DNA from: a bacterium HR32
GTDB taxonomy: Bacteria > Sysuimicrobiota > Sysuimicrobiia > Sysuimicrobiales > Sysuimicrobiaceae
DNA: 6,109 nt
Direction of reading: 5' to 3'
Assembly (NCBI GenBank): GCA_002898935.1
Contig: BEII01000117.1
Location: 1 to 6,109 of the forward strand
Every line of letters starts with the position of its first letter. Within the stretch, counting starts at the first letter, position 1. The position numbers and the translations under genes were made by a program. Shown in pieces: positions 1 through 6,102 of the stretch. The notes under the pieces were generated by a model. It saw only the letters and a list, made by a program, of their open reading frames with translations. It was not told where the DNA came from and did not search any database.

Positions 1-38
1 ACGAACGGTGGGTGCAGGAGTCGGTGGCCGCCGGATAG
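1..38 (+). CDS. C-terminal tail of an unidentified upstream gene (partial)
   Basis: An open frame entering from the left edge reads ERWVQESVAAG and stops at TAG (36-38), six bases before the surE start. The tight spacing and same strand are what one expects of a preceding operon member. Eleven residues are too few to recognise a family, and an open frame this short could occur by chance in such GC-rich DNA. The frame is read from base 3; bases 1-2 belong to a cut codon. Inference only; no function is proposed. Confidence 0.35.
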   Translation, partial: ERWVQESVAAG

Positions 39-44
39 CCCGCG

Positions 45-821
45 GTGCGCATCCTGGTCACCAACGACGACGGGATCGAGGCAGAGGGTTTGCACGCCCT
101 GGTACGGGCCTGCGAGCGGGTGGGCGAGGTGGCGGTGGTGGCCCCGCACCACGACCGCTCCGCCAGCGGCCACGCCATCACCCTCCACAAGCCCCTGCGG
201 GCCTTCCCCGCCCGCATCCCCGGTGCTCGGGCCGCCGCTTGGGCCGCCACCGGCACACCGGCGGACTGCGTGCTGCTCGCGGTGTACGCACTGCTGGAAG
301 CACGGCCGGACGTGGTCCTCTCCGGCGTCAACCTCGGGCCGAACATTGGACACGACCTCACGTATTCGGGCACTGTGTCCGGGGCCATGGAGGCGGCCAT
401 CCTGGGGATCCCGGCCATCGCGGTGTCCGTGGACGCCGAGGGGGAGGCCCGCTACGAGGTGGCGGCGGCGTTCGCCGCCGCTCTGGCACAGGAGGTCCAC
501 CGCCGCGGCATGCCCGCGGACGCGCTGCTGAACGTGAACGTGCCCAACCTGGAGGCGAGCCGCATCCGCGGGGTGCGCGTCACGCGGCAGAGCGCCCGCC
601 GCTACCGCAGCCGGCTCGAACGGCGCACCGACCCCCGAGGCCGGCCGTACTACTGGCTGGTGGGCGAGCGGGCCGCGGCCGAGGCCGACGAGCCCGACAC
701 GGACAGCCACGCCCTCGCCTCGGGCTTCGTCTCGGTCACGCCGCTGCAGATGGACCTCACCCACACCGCGCTGCGGGCCGCGCTGGAGGGCTGGCCGCTG
801 CAGGACCTGCTGCCCCGCTGA
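45..821 (+). CDS. surE: 5'/3'-nucleotidase SurE (survival protein)
   Basis: SurE is a cytoplasmic, divalent-metal-dependent phosphatase that removes phosphate from nucleoside 5'- and 3'-monophosphates and, in some species, short polyphosphate. It is linked to nucleotide salvage and stationary-phase or stress survival. The protein has 258 residues, a normal family length, and the family signatures are all present. The NDDG motif lies at residues 7-10, with the metal-binding Asp pair D8 and D9. APHHDRSASGHAITL spans residues 33-47 and contains the ligand-equivalent S39. GTPADCV lies at 70-76. SGVNLGPNIGHDLTYSGTVS starts at residue 93 and holds the ligand-equivalent N96, followed by GAMEA. The C-terminal FVSVTPLQMDLT segment is also typical. 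The GTG start at 45 puts VRILVTNDDG at the N terminus, exactly as in the family. The ribosome site is weak (GGA at 33-35; a better AGGAG at 16-20 is far upstream). It is followed by 81 bases before the preferred ftsE start, so its link to the division genes may be positional only. Confidence 0.97.
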   Translation: MRILVTNDDGIEAEGLHALVRACERVGEVAVVAPHHDRSASGHAITLHKPLRAFPARIPGARAAAWAATGTPADCVLLAVYALLEARPDVVLSGVNLGPNIGHDLTYSGTVSGAMEAAILGIPAIAVSVDAEGEARYEVAAAFAAALAQEVHRRGMPADALLNVNVPNLEASRIRGVRVTRQSARRYRSRLERRTDPRGRPYYWLVGERAAAEADEPDTDSHALASGFVSVTPLQMDLTHTALRAALEGWPLQDLLPR

Positions 822-902
822 CCTGGTCCGGGGGAGGATTCGCCGCCTGCCTCAGGGAACAGTAAGACCGGAGCACTCGCAGCATTGCGTCGGAGCGGGG
901 AC

Positions 903-1604
903 GTGGCCCTGATCGAGCTGGACGGCGTCACCAAAGTCTACCCGAACGGTCGGGTGGCCCTCCGCGACGTCTCCCTCTCCATCGAAGAAGGGGAGTTCGT
1001 GTTCGTGGTGGGGCCCACGGGTACCGGGAAGTCCACCCTCCTGCGGCTGCTGTACCGAGACGAAGCCCCCACCCGGGGACGGGTACACGTGGCGGGCTTT
1101 GAGGTCCACCGCCTGCGTCCGGGCGCCGTCCCCCGCCTGCGGCGGGAGCTCGGGGTGGTGTTCCAGGACTTCAAGCTCCTGCCGAACCGCACGGTGTTCG
1201 AGAACGTGGCCTTCGCCCTCTGGGCGGTGGGCACACCCGCGGAGTGGGTGCCGGGGCGGGTCCGGGCGAGCCTGGAGCTGGTGGGGCTGGCCGACCGCGC
1301 GGACGCGTTTCCGCACGAACTGTCCGGCGGGGAGCAGCAGCGGGTGAGCATCGCCCGCGCTCTCGCCAACGGCCCCCGGATCCTGCTGGCGGACGAACCG
1401 ACGGGCAACCTGGACCCGGACACCTCGTGGGAGATCGTGAAGTTGCTGTCGCGGATCAACCTCCGTGGCACCACGGTGGTCATGACGACCCACAACAAGA
1501 CCGTGGTGGACGTCCTGCGTCGGCGCGTGGTGGAGATGAACGACGGCCGCGTCGTCCGGGACGAAGTGCGGGGCCGGTATGCCAGGCCTGGCGCACTTCC
1601 CTGA
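903..1604 (+). CDS. ftsE: Cell division ATP-binding protein FtsE
   Basis: FtsE is the cytoplasmic ABC-type ATPase of the FtsEX complex. It does not transport a known substrate but powers FtsX to switch septal peptidoglycan hydrolysis on. Numbered from GTG 903 (233 aa), it shows Walker A GPTGTGKST at 37-45, a Q-loop with VVFQDFKLLPNRTVFENV from residue 85 (VFQDFKLLP is a strong FtsE hallmark), ABC signature LSGGEQQR at 140-147, Walker B LLADEP at 161-166 with catalytic E165, D-loop NLD at 169-171, and the switch histidine H197 in TTHN. All motifs are intact. Start choice: an in-frame TTG at 885 would add six residues, but GTG 903 has GGAG at 892-895 with a 7-base spacer and places ALIELDGVTKVYPNG at the N terminus as in other FtsE proteins, so 903 is preferred. 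The 3' end overlaps ftsX by 26 bases, which suggests coupled translation. A generic LolD/MacB-type ATPase is the alternative, but the FtsX neighbour and the Q-loop argue for FtsE. Confidence 0.95.
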   Translation: MALIELDGVTKVYPNGRVALRDVSLSIEEGEFVFVVGPTGTGKSTLLRLLYRDEAPTRGRVHVAGFEVHRLRPGAVPRLRRELGVVFQDFKLLPNRTVFENVAFALWAVGTPAEWVPGRVRASLELVGLADRADAFPHELSGGEQQRVSIARALANGPRILLADEPTGNLDPDTSWEIVKLLSRINLRGTTVVMTTHNKTVVDVLRRRVVEMNDGRVVRDEVRGRYARPGALP

Positions 1605-2532
1605 CCGCCCACGCCCGACCCAGCCCCGGCCCGTACCGCGGCGCGGGCGGGTCCGGTGGAGTACATGGGGTTACGGCCTGCGGGAGGGCTGGCTGGGGTT
1701 CCGGCGCAACGGGCTCATGACGGTGGCCGCGGTGAGCACCACCGCCGTGGCGCTGGTGGCCCTCGCTTCCTCCCTGCTCGCCCTGTGGAACCTGCGGGTC
1801 CTGGCGGACGCGGTGGACTCGCAGCTGGTGGCTGTGGTGTACCTCCAGGAGGACGTGGGGCCCCGTCAGCGGGAGGCCGTGCAGCAAGCGGTTCGGTCGC
1901 TAAGGGGTGTGCGGGCGGTGCAGATGGTACCCCGGGACGAGGCTCTGCGCCGGCTCGAGAGGGTCCTGGGCGGGGTTTCCCTCCGCGACGCCTTGCGCGC
2001 CAACCCCCTTCCCGACACCCTGGAGGTCCGGCCCGAGCGGCCCGCAGACCTGCCGGAGCTGGCGCAGGCCCTGCGTCAGCTGCCCGGGGTCGCGGACGTC
2101 ACGTACGGGGCAGATGTGGCGGATCGGGTGCTGGGGGCCACGGGTCTGGTGCGCTGGGCAGGCCTCGGCGGCGCCCTGGGCTTGGCCGGGGTTGCAGCGG
2201 TGGTCAGCTATAACGCTCTGCGTCTCACCATCCTGGCCCGCCGGCGGGAGATCGAGATCATGCGGCTCGTGGGCGCCACGGCGTCCTTCATCCGTTGGCC
2301 GTTCCTGGTGGAAGGCACGCTGCACGGGCTCGCGGGCGGGCTCGTGGCGTGCGCGCTGTCCCTGGGCATCTACGGCGTCGCCGTGACCCACCTCGCGAGG
2401 ACGTGGCCCTTCCTCCCCCTCGTCCCCTGGGACCGCGCGGCCCTGCCGCTGCTGGGGGTGGTGCTCGGGGCGGGTGTGGTGGTGGGTCTTGTGGGGAGTG
2501 CGGCCTCCGTGGCGCGGTACGTGCGGCTGTGA
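1579..2532 (+). CDS. ftsX: Cell division membrane protein FtsX
   Basis: FtsX is the integral-membrane partner of FtsE. It relays ATP-driven motion to an extracytoplasmic peptidoglycan hydrolase or hydrolase activator. The 317-residue product has the family layout. An Arg/Pro-rich cytoplasmic N terminus (1-30) is followed by GYGLREGWLGFRRNGLM (31-47) and TM1 at about 48-69. The extracytoplasmic domain (about 72-192) contains VVYLQEDV and NPLPDTLEV (142-150), both typical. Three more hydrophobic segments follow at about 194-214, 243-266 and 289-312, with the conserved cytoplasmic loop RRREIEIMRLVGAT (221-234) after TM2; this loop is expected to contact FtsE. ATG 1579 is the only ATG before M47, and starting at M47 would lose the conserved N-terminal helix. 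The ribosome site is poor (GGGG at 1570-1573), so translation probably depends on ftsE. The N-terminal tail before GYGLRE is longer than usual and Pro/Arg-rich. Its stop codon overlaps the next start. Confidence 0.94.
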   Translation: MPGLAHFPDRPRPTQPRPVPRRGRVRWSTWGYGLREGWLGFRRNGLMTVAAVSTTAVALVALASSLLALWNLRVLADAVDSQLVAVVYLQEDVGPRQREAVQQAVRSLRGVRAVQMVPRDEALRRLERVLGGVSLRDALRANPLPDTLEVRPERPADLPELAQALRQLPGVADVTYGADVADRVLGATGLVRWAGLGGALGLAGVAAVVSYNALRLTILARRREIEIMRLVGATASFIRWPFLVEGTLHGLAGGLVACALSLGIYGVAVTHLARTWPFLPLVPWDRAALPLLGVVLGAGVVVGLVGSAASVARYVRL

Positions 2533-3662
2533 ACGGCCCCCAGCTCCCCTTCCTCGTTGCGGCGCTCGTCGTCCTGCTGGCGCAGCCTCCCGCTGCGGGG
2601 ACGGCCCTGGAGGACCGTCGGCGGGAGCTGGAGCGGGTCCGGCACCAGCTGGAGCTCACGCGGCGGGAGCTCCAGCTGGCACGGCGCAGCGAGCGCAGCG
2701 TGCTGGGAGAGCTCCAGCAGATCGAACAGACCCGCGACCGCGTGCAGGCGGAGCTGCGGGCGCTGGAGCGTCGGCTGCGGGCTCTCCGCGCCCGGGAGGC
2801 CGCCACCCGCGCGGAGGAGGAGCAGGCGCGGGCGCGGCTGGAGGCGCTGCAACGCCGGCTGAGCTTACGGCTGCGCGCCATCCACCGGTGGGGTCGGGCT
2901 GCGTACGTGGACGTGCTGCTCGCGAGCACCGACTTCGCGGAGTTCATCACCCGCTTCGAGTTCCTGGGCCGCCTGGTCCGGGCAGACGCGTCCCTCGTGG
3001 AGCGCACCGCAGAGCAGCGGCAGAAGTGGGAGGCACTGCGGGCCCGCCTGTCGCAGGAACGGACGGAGGTGGAGGCGCTCCGGGTTCAGGTGATCGAGCG
3101 CCGCCGCGCCCTCGCGGTAGAGGAGTCGCGGAAGCGGGCGCTGCTCGAGCGGGTCCAGCGGGAGCGGGTTTCCTACGAGCGCCTGGCGGCCGAGCTGGAG
3201 GAGGAGTCCCGTCAGCTGGAAGCTCTGATCCGGCGGCTGGCCTCACCCCCCGGGACCGGCCGGCTGGGTCTGCGCCTGCGCAGCGGCCTCCTGTGGCCAG
3301 CCCGGGGAGCGTTGAGCTCTGGGTTCGGGCTGCGCCGGCACCCCATCTTCGGGGTGGTGCGCATGCACAACGGGGTGGACATCGCAGCGCCATGGGGCAC
3401 GCCGGTGCGCGCGGCGGCACCGGGCACGGTGCTGTTCGCGGGCTGGTTCGGCGGGTACGGTAAACTGGTCGTGCTGGACCACGGCGGCGGCGTCACCACC
3501 CTCTACGGCCACCTGTCCTCCATCGGGGTCGTGGTGGGCCAGCGGGTGGCGCTCGGGCAGGTGATCGGCCGCGTGGGGAGCACGGGCTACAGCACCGGGC
3601 CGCACCTGCACTTCGAGATCCGGGTGGATGGGCGGCCGGTGGACCCCCTGGGTGACGGCTAG
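2529..3662 (+). CDS. envC: EnvC-type coiled-coil M23 (LytM) peptidoglycan endopeptidase, likely FtsEX partner
   Basis: This is predicted to be a secreted or periplasmic septal cell-wall protein with an N-terminal coiled coil and a C-terminal LytM domain, the architecture of EnvC, which FtsX binds through its extracytoplasmic domain. The 377-residue product begins with a signal peptide (residues 1-26: NGPQ, then LPFLVAALVVLLA, then PPAAGTA). A long Arg/Glu/Leu-rich coiled coil runs from about 27 to 240, interrupted at about 122-145 by AYVDVLLASTDFAEFITRFE, as in EnvC proteins. The M23 domain covers about 258-375. Putative zinc and catalytic residues are all visible: H280 and D284 in HNGVD, H328 in YGHLS, and H359/H361 in HLHFE. 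E. coli EnvC lacks this full set, so this protein may hydrolyse peptide crosslinks itself. GTG 2529 is chosen because it gives a clean signal peptide and overlaps the ftsX stop as GTGA; longer upstream reading frames run inside ftsX. The gene symbol is assigned by architecture and neighbours, not by proven equivalence. Confidence 0.9.
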   Translation: MNGPQLPFLVAALVVLLAQPPAAGTALEDRRRELERVRHQLELTRRELQLARRSERSVLGELQQIEQTRDRVQAELRALERRLRALRAREAATRAEEEQARARLEALQRRLSLRLRAIHRWGRAAYVDVLLASTDFAEFITRFEFLGRLVRADASLVERTAEQRQKWEALRARLSQERTEVEALRVQVIERRRALAVEESRKRALLERVQRERVSYERLAAELEEESRQLEALIRRLASPPGTGRLGLRLRSGLLWPARGALSSGFGLRRHPIFGVVRMHNGVDIAAPWGTPVRAAAPGTVLFAGWFGGYGKLVVLDHGGGVTTLYGHLSSIGVVVGQRVALGQVIGRVGSTGYSTGPHLHFEIRVDGRPVDPLGDG

Positions 3663-3673
3663 GAGCTCTGCGC

Positions 3674-3680
3674 GAGGTGG
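3674..3680 (+). promoter_or_regulatory. Ribosome binding site for the S41 protease gene
   Basis: GAGGTGG lies four bases before ATG 3685 in the 22-base gap after the M23 gene. It is one of the clearest Shine-Dalgarno-like sequences in the window and supports ATG 3685 over upstream in-frame starts such as the one at 3628, which would lie inside the M23 gene. Confidence 0.65.
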
Positions 3681-3684
3681 CGGG

Positions 3685-4884
3685 ATGCGGCGCAACGCGG
3701 GCGTTGGCGTGTTGCTGGCGGTGGCGGTGCTGGCCCTGGTGTTCTCCGCGGGCTACGCCCTGGGCTCGCGGCAGGCATCTGCGGCGGACGCGCGGTCCGA
3801 GGGCCAGCGGATGCTGCAGGTGCTGGCGGACCAGCTGCAGCGTCACCACCTGAACCGCAACCTGGACTGGCGCAAGCTGTACGACGGCGCCGCGCGGGGC
3901 ATGCTGCAGGCCCTGGGCGACCCCTACACCGCGTTCTTCGACGAGCAGGGCTACCGGAGATTCCGCGAGGACTTCCGCGGTTACTTCTTCGGCGTGGGCA
4001 TCTTCATCGAGAAGAAGGAGACGCGCCTCCTGGTGGTGGCCCCCATCCCGGACACGCCCGCGGCCCGCGCAGGGCTGCGGGCCGGGGACTGGATCACCCA
4101 CGTGGACGGGGTCCCCACCCGGGACATGCCCATCGAGGAGGCCGTGGCCCGCATTCGCGGCCCGCAGGGGTCTCGGGTCCGGCTTCGTGTGCAGCGCGGG
4201 CAGAGCACGTTCGAGGTCACCATCACCCGGCAGCGGATCGAGGTGACGAGCGTGCAGGGGGAGGAGTCGCTGACCGAGGCGGAGCGGGAACTGGTCCGCC
4301 GGGCGCAGGCAGCCTACGTGCGCGTCCTCGCCTTCAACCAGGACACCGCGGAGCGGTTCTCTGCGGCCCTGCGCCGGGCGCAGGCACAGGGGGCTCGCGG
4401 CCTCGTCCTCGACCTGCGGTTCAACCCGGGTGGACTCGTGGACCAATGCACCCAGGTGGCGGACTGGTTCGTGCCCACCGGTCCCATCGTGCACGAGGTG
4501 GACCGGGACGGCCGCACCCGCACGGTGAACGCCACGCCGCGGGAGAAGTACCGCGCCCCGGTGGTGGTCCTGGTGAACGAGGGGACCGCGTCTTGTGCGG
4601 AGATCGTGGCCGGGGCCCTGCAGGACACGGGCGTGGCCACCCTTGTCGGGCAGCGGACCTTCGGAAAGGGAGTCATCACGTCGGTGGTGGACCTCCCGGG
4701 CGGCCGGGGCGCCACCATCACGACCGCCAAGTACCTGACGCCCAAGCGCCGTGACATCCACCAGAAGGGGATCCAGCCGGACGTGGTCGCCGGTGACCGC
4801 GTGGAGGGCAAGAGCGACCGGGAGGTGGAAGCCATCCGGCTGGAGCAGCTGCGCAGGGCGCTGGAGGTCCTGCGCTCCCGCTAG
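3685..4884 (+). CDS. S41 family carboxy-terminal processing protease with PDZ domain
   Basis: This is an extracytoplasmic serine protease of the CtpA/CtpB/Prc family, which trims or degrades envelope proteins from the C terminus using a Ser-Lys dyad. The 399-residue product starts with an uncleaved signal anchor or signal peptide (about residues 6-27, GVGVLLAVAVLALVFSAGYA). A helical N-terminal region follows, including LGDPYTAFFDEQGYRRF, then a PDZ domain at about 103-188 (GVGIFIEKK, AGLRAGDWITHVDGVP) and the S41 core from about 190. LRFNPGGL lies at 244-251, and the nucleophile is S303 in GTASCAE. K328 in TFGKG is exactly 25 residues later, the spacing seen in Prc (S452/K477), so the dyad looks intact. 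Family C-terminal motifs TAKYLTPKRRDIHQKGIQPD are present. It lies 22 bases after the M23 gene and two bases before the deacetylase gene. Ctp proteases often sit beside envC and yibQ-like genes and beside ftsEX. The substrate is unknown; the M23 protein or its regulator is a plausible target, by inference only. Confidence 0.95.
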   Translation: MRRNAGVGVLLAVAVLALVFSAGYALGSRQASAADARSEGQRMLQVLADQLQRHHLNRNLDWRKLYDGAARGMLQALGDPYTAFFDEQGYRRFREDFRGYFFGVGIFIEKKETRLLVVAPIPDTPAARAGLRAGDWITHVDGVPTRDMPIEEAVARIRGPQGSRVRLRVQRGQSTFEVTITRQRIEVTSVQGEESLTEAERELVRRAQAAYVRVLAFNQDTAERFSAALRRAQAQGARGLVLDLRFNPGGLVDQCTQVADWFVPTGPIVHEVDRDGRTRTVNATPREKYRAPVVVLVNEGTASCAEIVAGALQDTGVATLVGQRTFGKGVITSVVDLPGGRGATITTAKYLTPKRRDIHQKGIQPDVVAGDRVEGKSDREVEAIRLEQLRRALEVLRSR

Positions 4885-4886
4885 CC

Positions 4887-6077
4887 GTGGGCCGCCGAAG
4901 GACCCCGCACAAGGCCAGGGGCAAGCCCCCCGCACCGTGGGCGTGGTGGTTGGTGGCCGCCACCGGGGCCGCGGCCGTCGCCTTCGCCTGCACGCGGCCT
5001 CCCGCGCCGCGCCCGGCCCGGCCGACGCCTTCTCCTAGCCGCGAGCCTGCTGCGTCCACGCCCACGCCCGCCGCGGTGGACCTGGAACCGGAAGCACAGC
5101 GGCTGCGCGCGCGCATCCTGGCGAGCCTACTGGGCGGTCCGCGGCCCGAGGAGATCACCTCCGAGCTGCGGACCGATGGAAGGTTGCGGTGGCAGCACCG
5201 CGCCTACCGAGTGGCTTTACCCCAGGGTGCCAACGTGAAGGTGGTCACGGGCAAGTTGGTCCAAGCCGCCGAGGACGCGGACGGAGTGCTGGTCGCCAGC
5301 AGGCCGGAGGGCACCGCACAGGTGCTGGAGTTCGGGCTGGAGCACACCGGCCGCGTGCTACCCGTCCTGCGGATACGCCTGGAGCCGGCCGCAGGGCAGG
5401 CCGCCGCGCGGGTGGCCGTGGTCCTGGACGACGCCGGCATGCACCTCGCGGAGCTGGACCGCGCGCTCGCGATCGGAAGGCCGGTGGCGCTGGTCGTCCT
5501 GCCGGGGCTCCCCCACTCCGAGGAGCTGGCCCGCCGCGCGGCGGCGGCGGGGCTGGACGTCCTGGTACACCTGCCCATGGAACCCGACGACCCCCATCAG
5601 GCGGGCCGCCTGGGCCCGCTGGCGGTGCGGGTGACGATGACGGAAGAGGAGATCTCGGAAGTGGTACAGCAGGCTCTGCGGGCCGTGCCGGGTGCGGTGG
5701 GGGTCAACAACCACATGGGGTCCCGGGCCACCCAGGACCCTCGGGTACTGCGGGCGGTCTTACGGGTGGTCCGCGAGCACCGTCTGTTCTTCCTCGACTC
5801 TCGCACCACGCCAGCCACGGCGGTGGAACAGGTGGCGCGGGAGGTCGGTGTCCCGAGCCTGCGGCGGGCGGTGTTCTTGGACAACGACCCTTCCCCGGAA
5901 GCGGTGCGGCTGCAGCTCCGGCGGCTCGCGGAGCAGGCACTGCGGGACGGCCACGCGGTCGGCATCGGTCACGCGAACCGGCCGCACACCGCCGCGGTGG
6001 TGGCGGAGACGGCACCGGAGCTCGAACGGATGGGGGTTCAGTTCGTCCGCTTGCGCGATCTCGCCCGCGCGCCTTGA
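4887..6077 (+). CDS. Divergent polysaccharide deacetylase family protein (YibQ-like)
   Basis: This belongs to the divergent polysaccharide deacetylase family, which has a NodB-like barrel fold, is exported, and has no firmly proven substrate; a role on cell-wall glycans is presumed. The 396-residue product begins at GTG 4887, two bases after the protease stop. It has a basic N terminus, a hydrophobic segment (about 17-34) ending at C35 in VAFAC, and a Pro/Ala/Thr-rich linker (about 36-65). A region at about 66-165 of unassigned fold follows. The deacetylase domain runs from about 175 to the end. Its hallmarks are VAVVLDDAG with D181 and D182, HLPMEP with H228, GVNNHMGS with H276, FFLDSRTTP, VFLDNDPS and GIGHANR with H362. 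These match the family's conserved, probably metal-binding positions. C35 sits in an imperfect lipobox (A-F-A-C), so lipoprotein anchoring is possible but a simple membrane anchor is equally likely. The E. coli homologue yibQ directly follows envC, which agrees with this context. Confidence 0.93.
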   Translation: MGRRRTPHKARGKPPAPWAWWLVAATGAAAVAFACTRPPAPRPARPTPSPSREPAASTPTPAAVDLEPEAQRLRARILASLLGGPRPEEITSELRTDGRLRWQHRAYRVALPQGANVKVVTGKLVQAAEDADGVLVASRPEGTAQVLEFGLEHTGRVLPVLRIRLEPAAGQAAARVAVVLDDAGMHLAELDRALAIGRPVALVVLPGLPHSEELARRAAAAGLDVLVHLPMEPDDPHQAGRLGPLAVRVTMTEEEISEVVQQALRAVPGAVGVNNHMGSRATQDPRVLRAVLRVVREHRLFFLDSRTTPATAVEQVAREVGVPSLRRAVFLDNDPSPEAVRLQLRRLAEQALRDGHAVGIGHANRPHTAAVVAETAPELERMGVQFVRLRDLARAP

Positions 6078-6102
6078 CGGAGGGACCCCGCCCCGGTAGG
6101 CT
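6074..6102 (+). promoter_or_regulatory. Candidate sigma70-type promoter reading out of the window
   Basis: TTGACG (6074-6079) and TAGGCT (6097-6102) are separated by exactly 17 bases. The -35 matches five of six consensus bases. The -10 keeps the three most conserved positions (TAnnnT), a form common in GC-rich genomes. The -35 overlaps the TGA stop (6075-6077) of the deacetylase gene, and transcription would begin at about the last base of the window. This suggests that a new transcription unit, coding or RNA, begins just to the right. Evidence is by motif only; no downstream gene can be seen. Confidence 0.5.

Noticed and set aside
8..865. A 285-codon + strand frame covering surE in another phase
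   Set aside because: Its Arg/Gly/Ala/Pro-rich, low-complexity translation is typical of an off-frame shadow, whereas the surE frame carries all family motifs.
822..902. Possible promoter or terminator between surE and ftsE
   Set aside because: The only -10-like string (TAAGAC at 863-868) has no matching -35 at 16-18 bases. The best hairpin, CCTG-CCT-CAGG at 846-856, has a 4-base stem and no T run, so neither element is supported.
2295..2528. A 78-codon upstream extension of the M23 gene
   Set aside because: It lies wholly inside ftsX, has off-frame composition (Arg/Gly/Pro), and would bury the clear signal peptide that begins at GTG 2529.
2607..3240. Repetitive GAGCTG/CGGGAG-type DNA suggesting a tandem repeat
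   Set aside because: The repetitiveness comes from Glu/Arg/Leu codons of the coiled coil; there is no fixed repeat unit or regular spacing at the DNA level.
3493..4935. A 480-codon open frame on the minus strand, and several other long minus-strand frames
   Set aside because: It lies opposite the protease gene, whose motifs and catalytic residues are unmistakable. The minus-strand translation has no recognisable motif and is explained by the scarcity of stop codons in very GC-rich DNA.
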